Origin: Pseudomonadota bacterium
GTDB taxonomy: Bacteria > Pseudomonadota > Gammaproteobacteria > Steroidobacterales > Steroidobacteraceae
NCBI GenBank assembly: GCA_018241525.1
Contig: JAFEDR010000010.1
Span: 682,001-746,000 of the forward strand
Length of the DNA stretch: 64,000 nt
Direction of reading: 5' to 3'
Part shown: in pieces, positions 39,539 to 46,813 of the stretch
Layout: the number at the start of each line of letters is the position of its first letter
Numbering within the stretch: position 1 is the stretch's first letter
Made by a program: the position numbers and the translations under genes
The notes under the pieces: model-generated
What the model was told of the DNA's origin: nothing
Seen by the model: the letters and a program-made list of their open reading frames with translations, nothing else
The model's database searches: none

Positions 39539-40245
39539 CCGCGGCCGCGCCGGCCGCCTCCCGGCGGTGCCCGACCGGGGGCGGCGAGCCGCGGCTTCGG
39601 CAGGCCGGGCGCCAGGCCCGCCGCGGCCACCGGTGCCCCGAGCCCGTGGCGGAATGGCACGACGCCGGCCCAGACCGGCCACGCCTGATCGCGGGCGGGC
39701 TCCGCGGGATCGCCGCTGCGGACCTTGGCCGAAGCGGCATCGATCGGCATCGACAGCACGTGCGTCGCACCGAGCTCGCGCTTGTGGACCGGGCGCAGCG
39801 CGTCCCAGCGGCCGGGAAACCAGTGCTCGCTGAACGCCCGCAGCACGCGCAGCTTCTCCTCGGGCGCGGTCACCGGCTCGGGCCGGCCGAACAGCATCGC
39901 GCAGCGGTAGTTCGCGGTATGGTTGAATGCCGACCGCGCCAGCACCCAGCCGTCCATGAGGTACACGGTGAGGCACACCTCCCCGCCCGACGCGTTGGCC
40001 CGAAGCATCCGGCTCGCGATGCTGCCGTGCCAGTAGACGCGCGCGCCGATCCGCCAGTGCAGCGTCGGCGTCGCGACCGGGCGACCGTCGACGACGTGCG
40101 CAACGACACAGGTCGCGCCGGCATCGAGGATGCCGTGCACGGTCTCGGCGTCGTAGCGGGCGAGCTCGCGGACCCGGCGGACCCGGGTGAAGTCGTCACG
40201 GGTCCGCCGGCCCGGGCCGTGCGCGCGCCGCCTCTGCTCGACCAT
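39535..40245 (-). CDS. Pyridoxamine 5'-phosphate oxidase-fold (FMN-binding) protein
   Basis: A 236-residue protein of the PPOX/FMN-binding split-barrel superfamily. The core is FTRVRRVRELARYDAETVHGILDAGATCVVAHVVDGRPVATPTLHWRIGARVYWHGS (about residues 20-76), then SRMLRANASGGEVCLTVYLMDGWVLARSAFNHTANYRCAMLFGRPEPV and EHWFPGRWDALRPV. The Pro/Ala/Gly-rich C-terminal 40 residues look like a low-complexity tail. Members use FMN or F420 as cofactor or bind heme. It opens the operon and starts inside the divergent truC gene's first bases. Confidence 0.82.
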   Translation of the reverse strand: MVEQRRRAHGPGRRTRDDFTRVRRVRELARYDAETVHGILDAGATCVVAHVVDGRPVATPTLHWRIGARVYWHGSIASRMLRANASGGEVCLTVYLMDGWVLARSAFNHTANYRCAMLFGRPEPVTAPEEKLRVLRAFSEHWFPGRWDALRPVHKRELGATHVLSMPIDAASAKVRSGDPAEPARDQAWPVWAGVVPFRHGLGAPVAAAGLAPGLPKPRLAAPGRAPPGGGRRGRG

Positions 40246-41010
40246 GTCAACGCCTCCGCGGCGCGCCGTGCGCCGCGCGCAGTATGCCCTGAGCCACGCC
40301 TCGAAATCCTCCACGCCGACGATGCGCTGGTGGCGATCGCGAAGCCCTCCGGGCTGCTCGTGCATCGCACCGGACTCGAGCCGCGCGCGACGACCTTCGC
40401 CGTGCAGCAGCTGCGCGACCAGCTGGGCCGGCACGTCTGGCCGGTGCATCGCCTCGATCGCGCGACGTCTGGCGTGCTGCTGTTCGCGCTGTCGCCGGAG
40501 GTGCTCGCGATCCTCGCCGCGTCGTTCGCCGCCGGCGCCGTCGCGAAGCGCTATCTCGCGGTCGTGCGCGGCTGGCCGCCGCCCGCGCTGACGATCGACC
40601 ACCCGCTCGCGCGCCTGGCCGACGAGGCCGAGGGCCCCGCCCGCGCGGCGTCGACCCGGCTCGAGCGGCTCGCGACGATCGAGCTGCCGCTGCGCGTCGA
40701 CCGCTACCCGACGAGCCGCTACGCGCTGGTCGCGCTAGAGCCCGTCAGCGGCCGGCGCCACCAGCTGCGGCGGCACCTCAAGCACGCCGGCCACCCGATC
40801 CTCGGCGACACGACCTATGGCCAGGGCCGGCACAACCGCCACTTCCGCGAGCGCTTCGGGCTGACGCGACTGCTGCTGCACGCCGCGGCGCTGCGGTTCG
40901 ATCATCCGCTCGATCGTCAGCCGCTGAGCATCGAGGCCGAGCCGCCGGCCGACTTCGCGCGGGTCGTCGCCGCCTGCGGGCTCGCGGCCGCGACCGCGAC
41001 CGAGCGATGA
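40219..41010 (+). CDS. truC: tRNA pseudouridine synthase C (TruC-like)
   Basis: A RluA-family pseudouridine synthase; TruC modifies U65 of tRNA. RLEILHADDALVAIAKPSGLLVHR, then HVWPVHRLDRATSGVLLFALS with the catalytic Asp in HRLDR, and SGRRHQLRRHLKHAGHPILGDTTYGQGRHNR are typical of TruC. The conserved N-terminus begins at codon 23 after the GTG at 40219 and no in-frame start lies between that GTG and residue 40; so the GTG is preferred (263 residues), although the true start may be a rarer codon nearer PEPRLEIL. It overlaps the divergent PPOX gene start by 27 bases. Confidence 0.88.
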   Translation: MRAPPLLDHVNASAARRAPRAVCPEPRLEILHADDALVAIAKPSGLLVHRTGLEPRATTFAVQQLRDQLGRHVWPVHRLDRATSGVLLFALSPEVLAILAASFAAGAVAKRYLAVVRGWPPPALTIDHPLARLADEAEGPARAASTRLERLATIELPLRVDRYPTSRYALVALEPVSGRRHQLRRHLKHAGHPILGDTTYGQGRHNRHFRERFGLTRLLLHAAALRFDHPLDRQPLSIEAEPPADFARVVAACGLAAATATER

Positions 41011-41906
41011 GCCTGCCGGTGCTCGCCATCGTCAACCCGGCCGCGGGCGGCGGCCGCGCCCAACGCCGCTGGACGCAGCTCGCCCGCGCGCTCGAGGCCG
41101 CTGGCGTCGCGTTCGAGCAGGTCACGACGCACCGCGCGGGCGAGGCGACCGAGCTCGCGCGCGCCGGGCTCGCCGCCGGGCCGCGCACGCTGCTCGCGGT
41201 CGGCGGCGACGGCACGCTGCACGAGGTGCTGAACGGCGCGCTCGGCGGCGCGCGCCGACCCCGCCTCGCGGTCGCGCCGTTCGGCACCGGCAACGACTGG
41301 GCGCGCGAGATGGCCGCGCCACGCGAGCCGGCGGCCTTCGCGCGCATGCTTGCCGCCGGCCGGGTGCGCGCCGTCGACGCCGGACGCATCGATTACCGCG
41401 AGGCGGGCGCGCCGGCGGCGCGCTTCTTCATCAACGTCGCCGGCGCGGGCTACGACAGCTACGTGCTCGAGCAGCTCGAGGGGCGCAGCAAGCAGCCGCT
41501 CGCCTACTTGCGGGCCGTGATCGCCGGCCTCGCGCGCTACCGCGCGCCGCGCTTCAAGCTCGCCGGCGACGGCGTACGCCTCGAAGGGCCGCTGTTCGTC
41601 GCCTTCGCCATGCTCGGCCAGGCCTGCGGCGGCGGCATGCGCTTCGCGCCGGTGGCACGACCCGACGACGGCCTGCTCGACCTGGTGGCCATCGAGCACC
41701 TGTCGAGGGCGAGCGCGCTCTGGCGGCTCGCCAAGATCTACACCGGCACGCTGCTGCGCGATCCCGCGGTCCGGCATGCGACGCTGCGCGAGCTCTCGAT
41801 CGACGCCGAGCCGCCGGCGCGCCTCGAGGCCGACGGCCAGCTGCTCGGCCATACCCCGGCGACGCTGACCGTCCTGCCCAAGGCGGTGGAGTTCGTCGTG
41901 CCGTGA
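41007..41906 (+). CDS. YegS/DAGK-type lipid kinase
   Basis: A 299-residue diacylglycerol/sphingosine kinase family protein. NPAAGGGRAQRRW near the N-terminus and the ATP-binding VGGDGTLHEVLNG (about 62-75), then PFGTGNDWARE, are the family hallmarks. NVAGAGYDSYVLEQLEGRSKQPLAYLRAVI and the C-terminal region (DGLLDLV... EADGQLLG) match YegS/BmrU-type proteins. The ATG at 41007 overlaps the truC stop (ATGA). It likely phosphorylates a lipid alcohol in the inner membrane. Confidence 0.9.
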   Translation: MSLPVLAIVNPAAGGGRAQRRWTQLARALEAAGVAFEQVTTHRAGEATELARAGLAAGPRTLLAVGGDGTLHEVLNGALGGARRPRLAVAPFGTGNDWAREMAAPREPAAFARMLAAGRVRAVDAGRIDYREAGAPAARFFINVAGAGYDSYVLEQLEGRSKQPLAYLRAVIAGLARYRAPRFKLAGDGVRLEGPLFVAFAMLGQACGGGMRFAPVARPDDGLLDLVAIEHLSRASALWRLAKIYTGTLLRDPAVRHATLRELSIDAEPPARLEADGQLLGHTPATLTVLPKAVEFVVP

Positions 41907-41907
41907 G

Positions 41908-42288
41908 ATGCTAGGCACCCGGCCACCGGTGAGCGGCATGTACGAGAAGCGTTCCGATCGACTCGCACCTCCGAGGGTCTTCCTGCGCCGGCTCGCGCGG
42001 CACGCGGCGCTGACGCTTGCGCTGATCGCCGTGTCGCTCGCCGCGGGCATGCTCGGCTACCACGCGCTCGAGCACCTCGGCTGGACCGATGCCTACTTGA
42101 ACGCAGCGATGCTGCTGGGCGGGATGGGCCCGGTCGACCCGCCGCGCACCGAGGCCGGCAAGCTGTTCGCCGGTACCTACGCGCTCTACTGCGGGCTGGT
42201 CGTGATCGTCGCCGCCGGCATCCTGCTGGCGCCGTTCCTGCACCGGCTGATGCACCGCTTCCACCTCGAAACCGGCCGCGACCCGTGA
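41908..42288 (+). CDS. Two-TM protein resembling a potassium channel with degenerate filter
   Basis: A protein of 126 residues (or 116 from the ATG at 41938) with two transmembrane helices, about residues 33-54 and 88-112. Between them is a short re-entrant-like helix and loop, WTDAYLNAAMLLGGMGPVDPP, then EAGKLFAGTYALYCGLVVI. This order equals pore helix, filter, TM2 in 2TM potassium channels (…TVGYGDxxP…GKxFAxxYxLxGLxxx), but the TVGYG filter is replaced by GGMGPV. It may be a non-conducting relative, or the likeness may be superficial. It ends with a GTGA overlap with the patatin gene. Confidence 0.65.
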   Translation: MLGTRPPVSGMYEKRSDRLAPPRVFLRRLARHAALTLALIAVSLAAGMLGYHALEHLGWTDAYLNAAMLLGGMGPVDPPRTEAGKLFAGTYALYCGLVVIVAAGILLAPFLHRLMHRFHLETGRDP

Positions 42289-44480
42289 GCGTCTCCGCCC
42301 GGCACCGCGCCGTGCTCGGCGTGCTCGCACTGCTGGGCGTGCTCGCGGCGCCCGCGAGCCGTGCCGAGGCCGCGCCGACGCGGCCGAAGGTCTGCCTCGT
42401 GCTCTCGGGCGGGGGCGCCCGCGGCATTGCGCACATCGGCGTGCTGCGCGTGCTCGAGGAACTGCACGTGCCGATCGACTGCCTGGTCGGTACCAGCGCC
42501 GGGGCGATCATCGGCGGCGCGTACGCGGCCGGCGCCTCGCCCGACCAGATCGAGACGGCGATGCGCACCGCCGACTGGGACCGGCTGCTGACCGACCAGC
42601 CGGAGCGCGCCGAGCGCTCGCCGTACGCCAAGGAACTCGACCGCGAACAGCTCGGCGCCGCCGAGGTGGGCCAGCGCGGCGCCGGGCTGCTGCTGCCGCG
42701 CGGCGTCGTGACCGGGCAGCACCTGCAGTTCTACCTGCAGGCGCTGGTCGCGCCGGCGGCGCGCGGGCCGTTCGACGCGCTGCCGATCCCCTACCGCGCG
42801 ATCGCCACCGACTTCGAGAGCGGCGAGATGGTGGTGCTCGACCACGGCGATCTGGCGGCCGCGATCCGCGCCAGCATGTCGGTGCCGGGCGCGTTCGCGC
42901 CGGTCGAGATCGACGGCCGGCTGCTGGTCGACGGCGGCCTGGTGCGCAACGTCGGCATCGACGTCGCCCGTCGGCTCGGCGCCGAGCGCGTGATCGTGGT
43001 CAATGTCGGCACGCCGCTGCTGCGCCGCGCCGAACTCGGCTCGCTGCTGTCGGCGGCCGAGCAGACGCTGACGATCCTGACCGAGCAGAACGTCGCGAAC
43101 TCGATCGCCACCCTCGGACCCGACGACGTGCTGATCCGGCCCGAGCTCGGCAACTTCAGCTCCACCGACTTCGCCCACGGCACCTCGCAGATCCCGGCCG
43201 CCGAGGCGGCGACGCGCGCCGCCGCGCCGCGCCTCGCCGCGCTCGCCGTCGCCCCGGACGAGTACCAGCACTGGGTCGCGGCGCACCGGCGCGAACGCGA
43301 CGAGCCGCGCTACGCGCGCCTCGAGCTCGATACCACGGGCCTGACGCGCGTCGCCCCGGCAGCCGTGCGCCGCCTGGTCGGCGCCGACCTCGATCCGGCG
43401 GACCCCGACGCCGTGATCCGCGAGATCCTGCGCACCGACGACTTCGAGTCCGTGGTCGGCACGGTCGTGCCGGGCAGCGACGGGGCGACGCTGGTGCTGC
43501 GGCCGGTCGAGAAGCCCTGGGGCCCGAACTATGTGCACGCGGCCGGCGAGCTCGCGACCGACTTCGCCGGCGAGAGCGACTTCCTGCTGTCGCTCGACCA
43601 CCGCGCCACCTGGCTGAACGACCGCGGCCTCGAGTGGCGCAACCGGGTGCGGCTCGGCTGGACGAACTCGCTCGACACCGAGCTGCGCCAGCCGCTCGAC
43701 GCCGCGCGCCACAGCTTCGTCGCGCCGACGCTCGAGCTCAGCCAGCAGCAGCGCAGCCTGTACGCCGACCACGACCCGCTCGGCACGTACCGGCTGCGCC
43801 GCTTGCGCGGCGGCATCGACCTCGGCGTGCTGCTGGGCGCCTACGGCGAGCTGCGGGTCGGCCTCGAAAGCGGCTTCGACAGCGTCGCGCTGACGAGCGG
43901 CGAGCCGGTGCAGCCCGATCGGCGCGAGCGCGTCGCGGCCTGGCGTGCCTCGCTGGTCCTCGACCGGCTCGACGACCTCGACTTCCCGCGGCACGGCTTC
44001 CTGCTGAGCGCCGATGCGCACCTCGCGCGCCGCATGCTGGGCAGCGAGACCACCTACGACCGCGTCGCGGTCGAGGCCCAGCAGGCCTTCGGCAGCGAGC
44101 GCACCAGCTTCCTGTTCGCGGCGCGCTACGACAGCGCGCTCGGCGGCACGCTGCCGCTCGCCGAGGCGTTCACGCTCGGCGGCTTCCAGAACCTGTCGGG
44201 ACTGAAGCGCGACCAGCTGCTCGCGAGCCGCGTCGCGTTCGTGCGCGCGGTGGTGCGCGAGCGGCTCGCCACCTTTGCGCCGTTCCTGCCGGCGCTGTAC
44301 GGCGGCGTGTCGCTCGAGGGCGCCGACGTCGGCGGGCGCTTCGACGGCAGCGGCGTCAGCCGCCTGTACGGCGGCGCGCTGTTCCTGTCGGCCGACAGCG
44401 CGATCGGGCCGCTCTACCTCGGCCTCGGCGTCGCCGAGCACAGCTTCGTGTCGCTCTACCTGAGCGTCGGCCGGCCCTGA
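42285..44480 (+). CDS. PlpD-like patatin phospholipase/type Vd autotransporter
   Basis: A 731-residue outer membrane protein with a signal peptide (to about residue 29) and a patatin lipase domain: glycine-rich SGGGARGIAHIGVL (oxyanion), nucleophile Ser71 in GTSAGA, and catalytic Asp216 in VDGGL. A POTRA-like region (about 345-410) follows, then a beta barrel of the BamA/Omp85-type surface antigen (about 430-731), ending LYLSVGRP. This architecture is that of Pseudomonas PlpD and relatives, whose patatin part passes to the cell surface (type Vd). The GTG at 42285 overlaps the previous stop. Confidence 0.92.
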   Translation: MSVSARHRAVLGVLALLGVLAAPASRAEAAPTRPKVCLVLSGGGARGIAHIGVLRVLEELHVPIDCLVGTSAGAIIGGAYAAGASPDQIETAMRTADWDRLLTDQPERAERSPYAKELDREQLGAAEVGQRGAGLLLPRGVVTGQHLQFYLQALVAPAARGPFDALPIPYRAIATDFESGEMVVLDHGDLAAAIRASMSVPGAFAPVEIDGRLLVDGGLVRNVGIDVARRLGAERVIVVNVGTPLLRRAELGSLLSAAEQTLTILTEQNVANSIATLGPDDVLIRPELGNFSSTDFAHGTSQIPAAEAATRAAAPRLAALAVAPDEYQHWVAAHRRERDEPRYARLELDTTGLTRVAPAAVRRLVGADLDPADPDAVIREILRTDDFESVVGTVVPGSDGATLVLRPVEKPWGPNYVHAAGELATDFAGESDFLLSLDHRATWLNDRGLEWRNRVRLGWTNSLDTELRQPLDAARHSFVAPTLELSQQQRSLYADHDPLGTYRLRRLRGGIDLGVLLGAYGELRVGLESGFDSVALTSGEPVQPDRRERVAAWRASLVLDRLDDLDFPRHGFLLSADAHLARRMLGSETTYDRVAVEAQQAFGSERTSFLFAARYDSALGGTLPLAEAFTLGGFQNLSGLKRDQLLASRVAFVRAVVRERLATFAPFLPALYGGVSLEGADVGGRFDGSGVSRLYGGALFLSADSAIGPLYLGLGVAEHSFVSLYLSVGRP

Positions 44481-44490
44481 GCTGCGCACG

Positions 44491-45345
44491 ATGAGCGCAC
44501 CGGCAGCGCATCCGCGGCGGCGCCTGGCGCTCGCGGTGCTGGCCGCGCTGCTGCTCCTGCACCTCGCGGCGTTCGGGCTGTACGCGCTGCGCGAGCGGCA
44601 GTCGCAGCTGCTCAGCCTCTACCTCGACGCGCGCGACCAGTGGAAGGCCGGCCATCACGAGCTGGCCGCACGCGAGTACCGCGAGTTCCTCGCGGCGCGC
44701 CCGGGGGCGACCTGGCCGGTGGTGCTGGTGCGCGCCTTCCCCGACGCCGCCAGCGCCTGGTTCGCGCTCGGCCGCGTCGAGGCCGAGCGCGGCGCCGTCG
44801 ACGCGGCGCTGGCCGCGTTCCGGCAGTCGATGGCGCTCGAGGCCTCGCGCGGCCGGCGCGAGTACCGCGACCTGCTGCTCGAGAGCGGCCGTGGCGCCGC
44901 GCTCGCGGCATTCGCGCGCGCCGAGCTCGCGCAGGACCCGCACTCGCCGCTCGCCGCCAAGGACCTCGGCGCGGCGCTGCTCGCGACCGGCGACCCTGCT
45001 GGGGCCTCGGCCGCCTACCTGCGCGCGCTCGAGGATCTGCCGGCGTACCTCGCGGTGCACGATCCGGCCATGGTCGACCGGCTCTCCTCGCAGGAGGCCG
45101 ACCTGATCAACCTGTGGTCGGTGGCGCGGCGGCTCGCCGGCGACCGCACCGGCGCGGACCTCGGCTGCGAGCGCCTGACGCGCCGCGCGCCGCCGCCGGC
45201 GCACGTCGACCGGCTGTGCCGGGCGTACCTGCTGGCCGACGCCGGCGACCCGGCGGGCGCGCGGGCGGAACTCGCCGCCTACCAGCCGCCGGCGCCCGAG
45301 CACCAGGCGCTTGCCGACGCGCTGGCGGCGCGCCTGCCCCGCTAG
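44491..45345 (+). CDS. Membrane-anchored TPR-like protein
   Basis: A 284-residue protein of unknown function. One N-terminal transmembrane helix (RLALAVLAALLLLHLAAFGLYAL, residues 11-33) precedes helical repeats with TPR-like spacing (YLDARDQWKAGHHELAAREYREFLA; AWFALGRVEAERGAVDAALAAFRQSMAL; LAAKDLGAALLATGDPAGASAAYLRAL). It begins ten bases after the patatin gene, so it may help the patatin or an envelope complex. Its end overlaps the convergent oxidoreductase gene by four bases. Confidence 0.7.
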   Translation: MSAPAAHPRRRLALAVLAALLLLHLAAFGLYALRERQSQLLSLYLDARDQWKAGHHELAAREYREFLAARPGATWPVVLVRAFPDAASAWFALGRVEAERGAVDAALAAFRQSMALEASRGRREYRDLLLESGRGAALAAFARAELAQDPHSPLAAKDLGAALLATGDPAGASAAYLRALEDLPAYLAVHDPAMVDRLSSQEADLINLWSVARRLAGDRTGADLGCERLTRRAPPPAHVDRLCRAYLLADAGDPAGARAELAAYQPPAPEHQALADALAARLPR

Positions 45346-46295
45346 CCCCTCTCGCCCCGCACCAGCGCGGCGATGCGGATCGCGGTCTCGAGCGCGGCGC
45401 GCCCCTCGGCGCCGCCGACGAGCGGCGCGCGTCCGCCGCGGATCGAGTCGACGAAGGCCTGGATCTCGGCGAGCAGCGCGTCACCCTGCTCGTACGTGCG
45501 CTCGTCGATCGCCACCTGCGGCAGGTCGCCCACCGCCGGCGCGGCGCCCTTGCGGATCACGGTCAGGATCTTCTGCTGCAGGTCGAGCGACAGGTATGCC
45601 TCGTCCTCGAACAGCCGCAGCTTGCGCTCGGTCTTGAGGCTGACGCGGCTGGCGGTGACGTTCGCGACGCAGCCGGACTCGAAGGTCAGCCGGGCATTGG
45701 CGATGTCGAGGTCGTCGGAGAAGACCTTGGCGCCGATCGCCTCGGCCGAGCGCAGCGGCGAGCGCACGATGCTCTGGATCAGGTCGATGTCGTGGATCAT
45801 CAGGTCGAGCACGACGCTGACGTCGGTGCCGCGCTGGCGGAACGGTGCGAGCCGCGCCGACTCGATGAAGCGCGGCCGCGTGACGATGCCCTCGATCGCC
45901 CGCACGGCGCTGTTGAAGCGCTCCAGGTGGCCGACCTGCAGCACGCGCCCGGCCCGCGCCGCGGTCGCGATCAGATCCTCGGCCTCGGCGACCGTGGTCG
46001 TGATCGGCTTCTCGACCAGCACGTGGATGCCCGCCTCGAGGCAGGCCTTCGCGATCGGGTGGTGCTGCGGCGTCGGCGTCGCGATCGACACCGCCTCGAC
46101 CGCACCCAGCAGCTCGCGCCAGTCGGCGTGCGCGGCGACGCCGAGCTCGGCCGCGACCGCGGCGCGCGTCGCCGGGACGGGGTCCGCGATCCCCACCAGC
46201 CGGCAGCCCGCCAGCGAGGCCCACTTCTGCGCGTGGAACCGGCCGAGGTATCCGACGCCGATGACCGCCGCCCGCAACTCGCCGCTCCCGGCCAT
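45342..46295 (-). CDS. Gfo/Idh/MocA family oxidoreductase
   Basis: A 317-residue NAD(P)-dependent oxidoreductase. The Rossmann motif is AAVIGVGYLGRFHAQKW (about 9-25); EKPIT (about 98-102) carries the catalytic Lys, and MIHDIDLIQ carries the conserved His/Asp. The family oxidises sugar alcohols, inositol or nucleotide sugars. In several proteobacteria such genes lie near cell-surface polysaccharide genes, but none are adjacent here. Substrate is not evident. Confidence 0.87.
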   Translation of the reverse strand: MAGSGELRAAVIGVGYLGRFHAQKWASLAGCRLVGIADPVPATRAAVAAELGVAAHADWRELLGAVEAVSIATPTPQHHPIAKACLEAGIHVLVEKPITTTVAEAEDLIATAARAGRVLQVGHLERFNSAVRAIEGIVTRPRFIESARLAPFRQRGTDVSVVLDLMIHDIDLIQSIVRSPLRSAEAIGAKVFSDDLDIANARLTFESGCVANVTASRVSLKTERKLRLFEDEAYLSLDLQQKILTVIRKGAAPAVGDLPQVAIDERTYEQGDALLAEIQAFVDSIRGGRAPLVGGAEGRAALETAIRIAALVRGERG

Positions 46296-46383
46296 GTCCT
46301 ACCCCCTGCGTGCGTCCGACCCGCCGCCGGTTGTCCGCCGCGGTGCCGCTCGCCATTATAGGCAGCCCCTGCTGGAGCCCCCG

Positions 46384-46728
46384 ATGTCCGCCGCCCCGCC
46401 GCCCGCCGCTGCCGAGCTGACGCCCGCCGAGGCGGCGCGGCGCGCCCGGCTGCGCCGCGAGCTCGTTATCTTCGGCATCGTCGGCGGCTTCGGCATCGTG
46501 CTGCTGCCGTTCCTGGTCTACCTCGCCGGCAGCGCGACGCTCGGGCCCTACGACGGCGGGCTGCTCACCTTCCTCGGCAAGCTCTACGGCGACCTGCTGC
46601 GGCTCTCGCCCGCCGCCCTCGGCCTGCTGCTCGGCCCTTATGTCATCTTCCAGGCCGTCCGGCTCCTGAGCCGGCCCCTGCGGCGGCCCGGCGCTGAGGC
46701 AAAACCGGAAGCTAGGGGTCTCCCCTAA
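46384..46728 (+). CDS. Small two-TM membrane protein of unknown function
   Basis: A 114-residue protein with an Ala/Pro-rich N-terminus, two transmembrane helices (ELVIFGIVGGFGIVLLPFLVYLAG, about 28-51, and LSPAALGLLLGPYVIFQAVRLLS, about 73-95) and a basic C-terminus. I do not recognise a family. It is divergent from the Gfo/Idh/MocA gene and immediately before the HDOD-GGDEF gene; its TAA stop lies inside a sigma-28-like promoter. Confidence 0.6.
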   Translation: MSAAPPPAAAELTPAEAARRARLRRELVIFGIVGGFGIVLLPFLVYLAGSATLGPYDGGLLTFLGKLYGDLLRLSPAALGLLLGPYVIFQAVRLLSRPLRRPGAEAKPEARGLP

Positions 46729-46752
46729 AGATTCAGCGAGCCCGGACGTTAC
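46726..46752 (+). promoter_or_regulatory. Sigma-28 (FliA)-like promoter for the HDOD-GGDEF gene
   Basis: TAAAGATT (46726-46733), 11 bases, then GACGTTAC (46745-46752) resemble the flagellar sigma-28 consensus TAAAGTTT-N11-GCCGATAA; the -35 is one base off in its core, the -10 matches five of eight. It follows a small hairpin TAGGGG-TCT-CCCCTA (46713-46727). The downstream gene starts about 60 bases later. Confidence 0.45.
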
Positions 46753-46813
46753 AGGCTTCAGGACCGGCGCGTCGGCGCCGGCAAAGATGGCCTGTCCCTC
46801 GGAGTCCGCTGGC

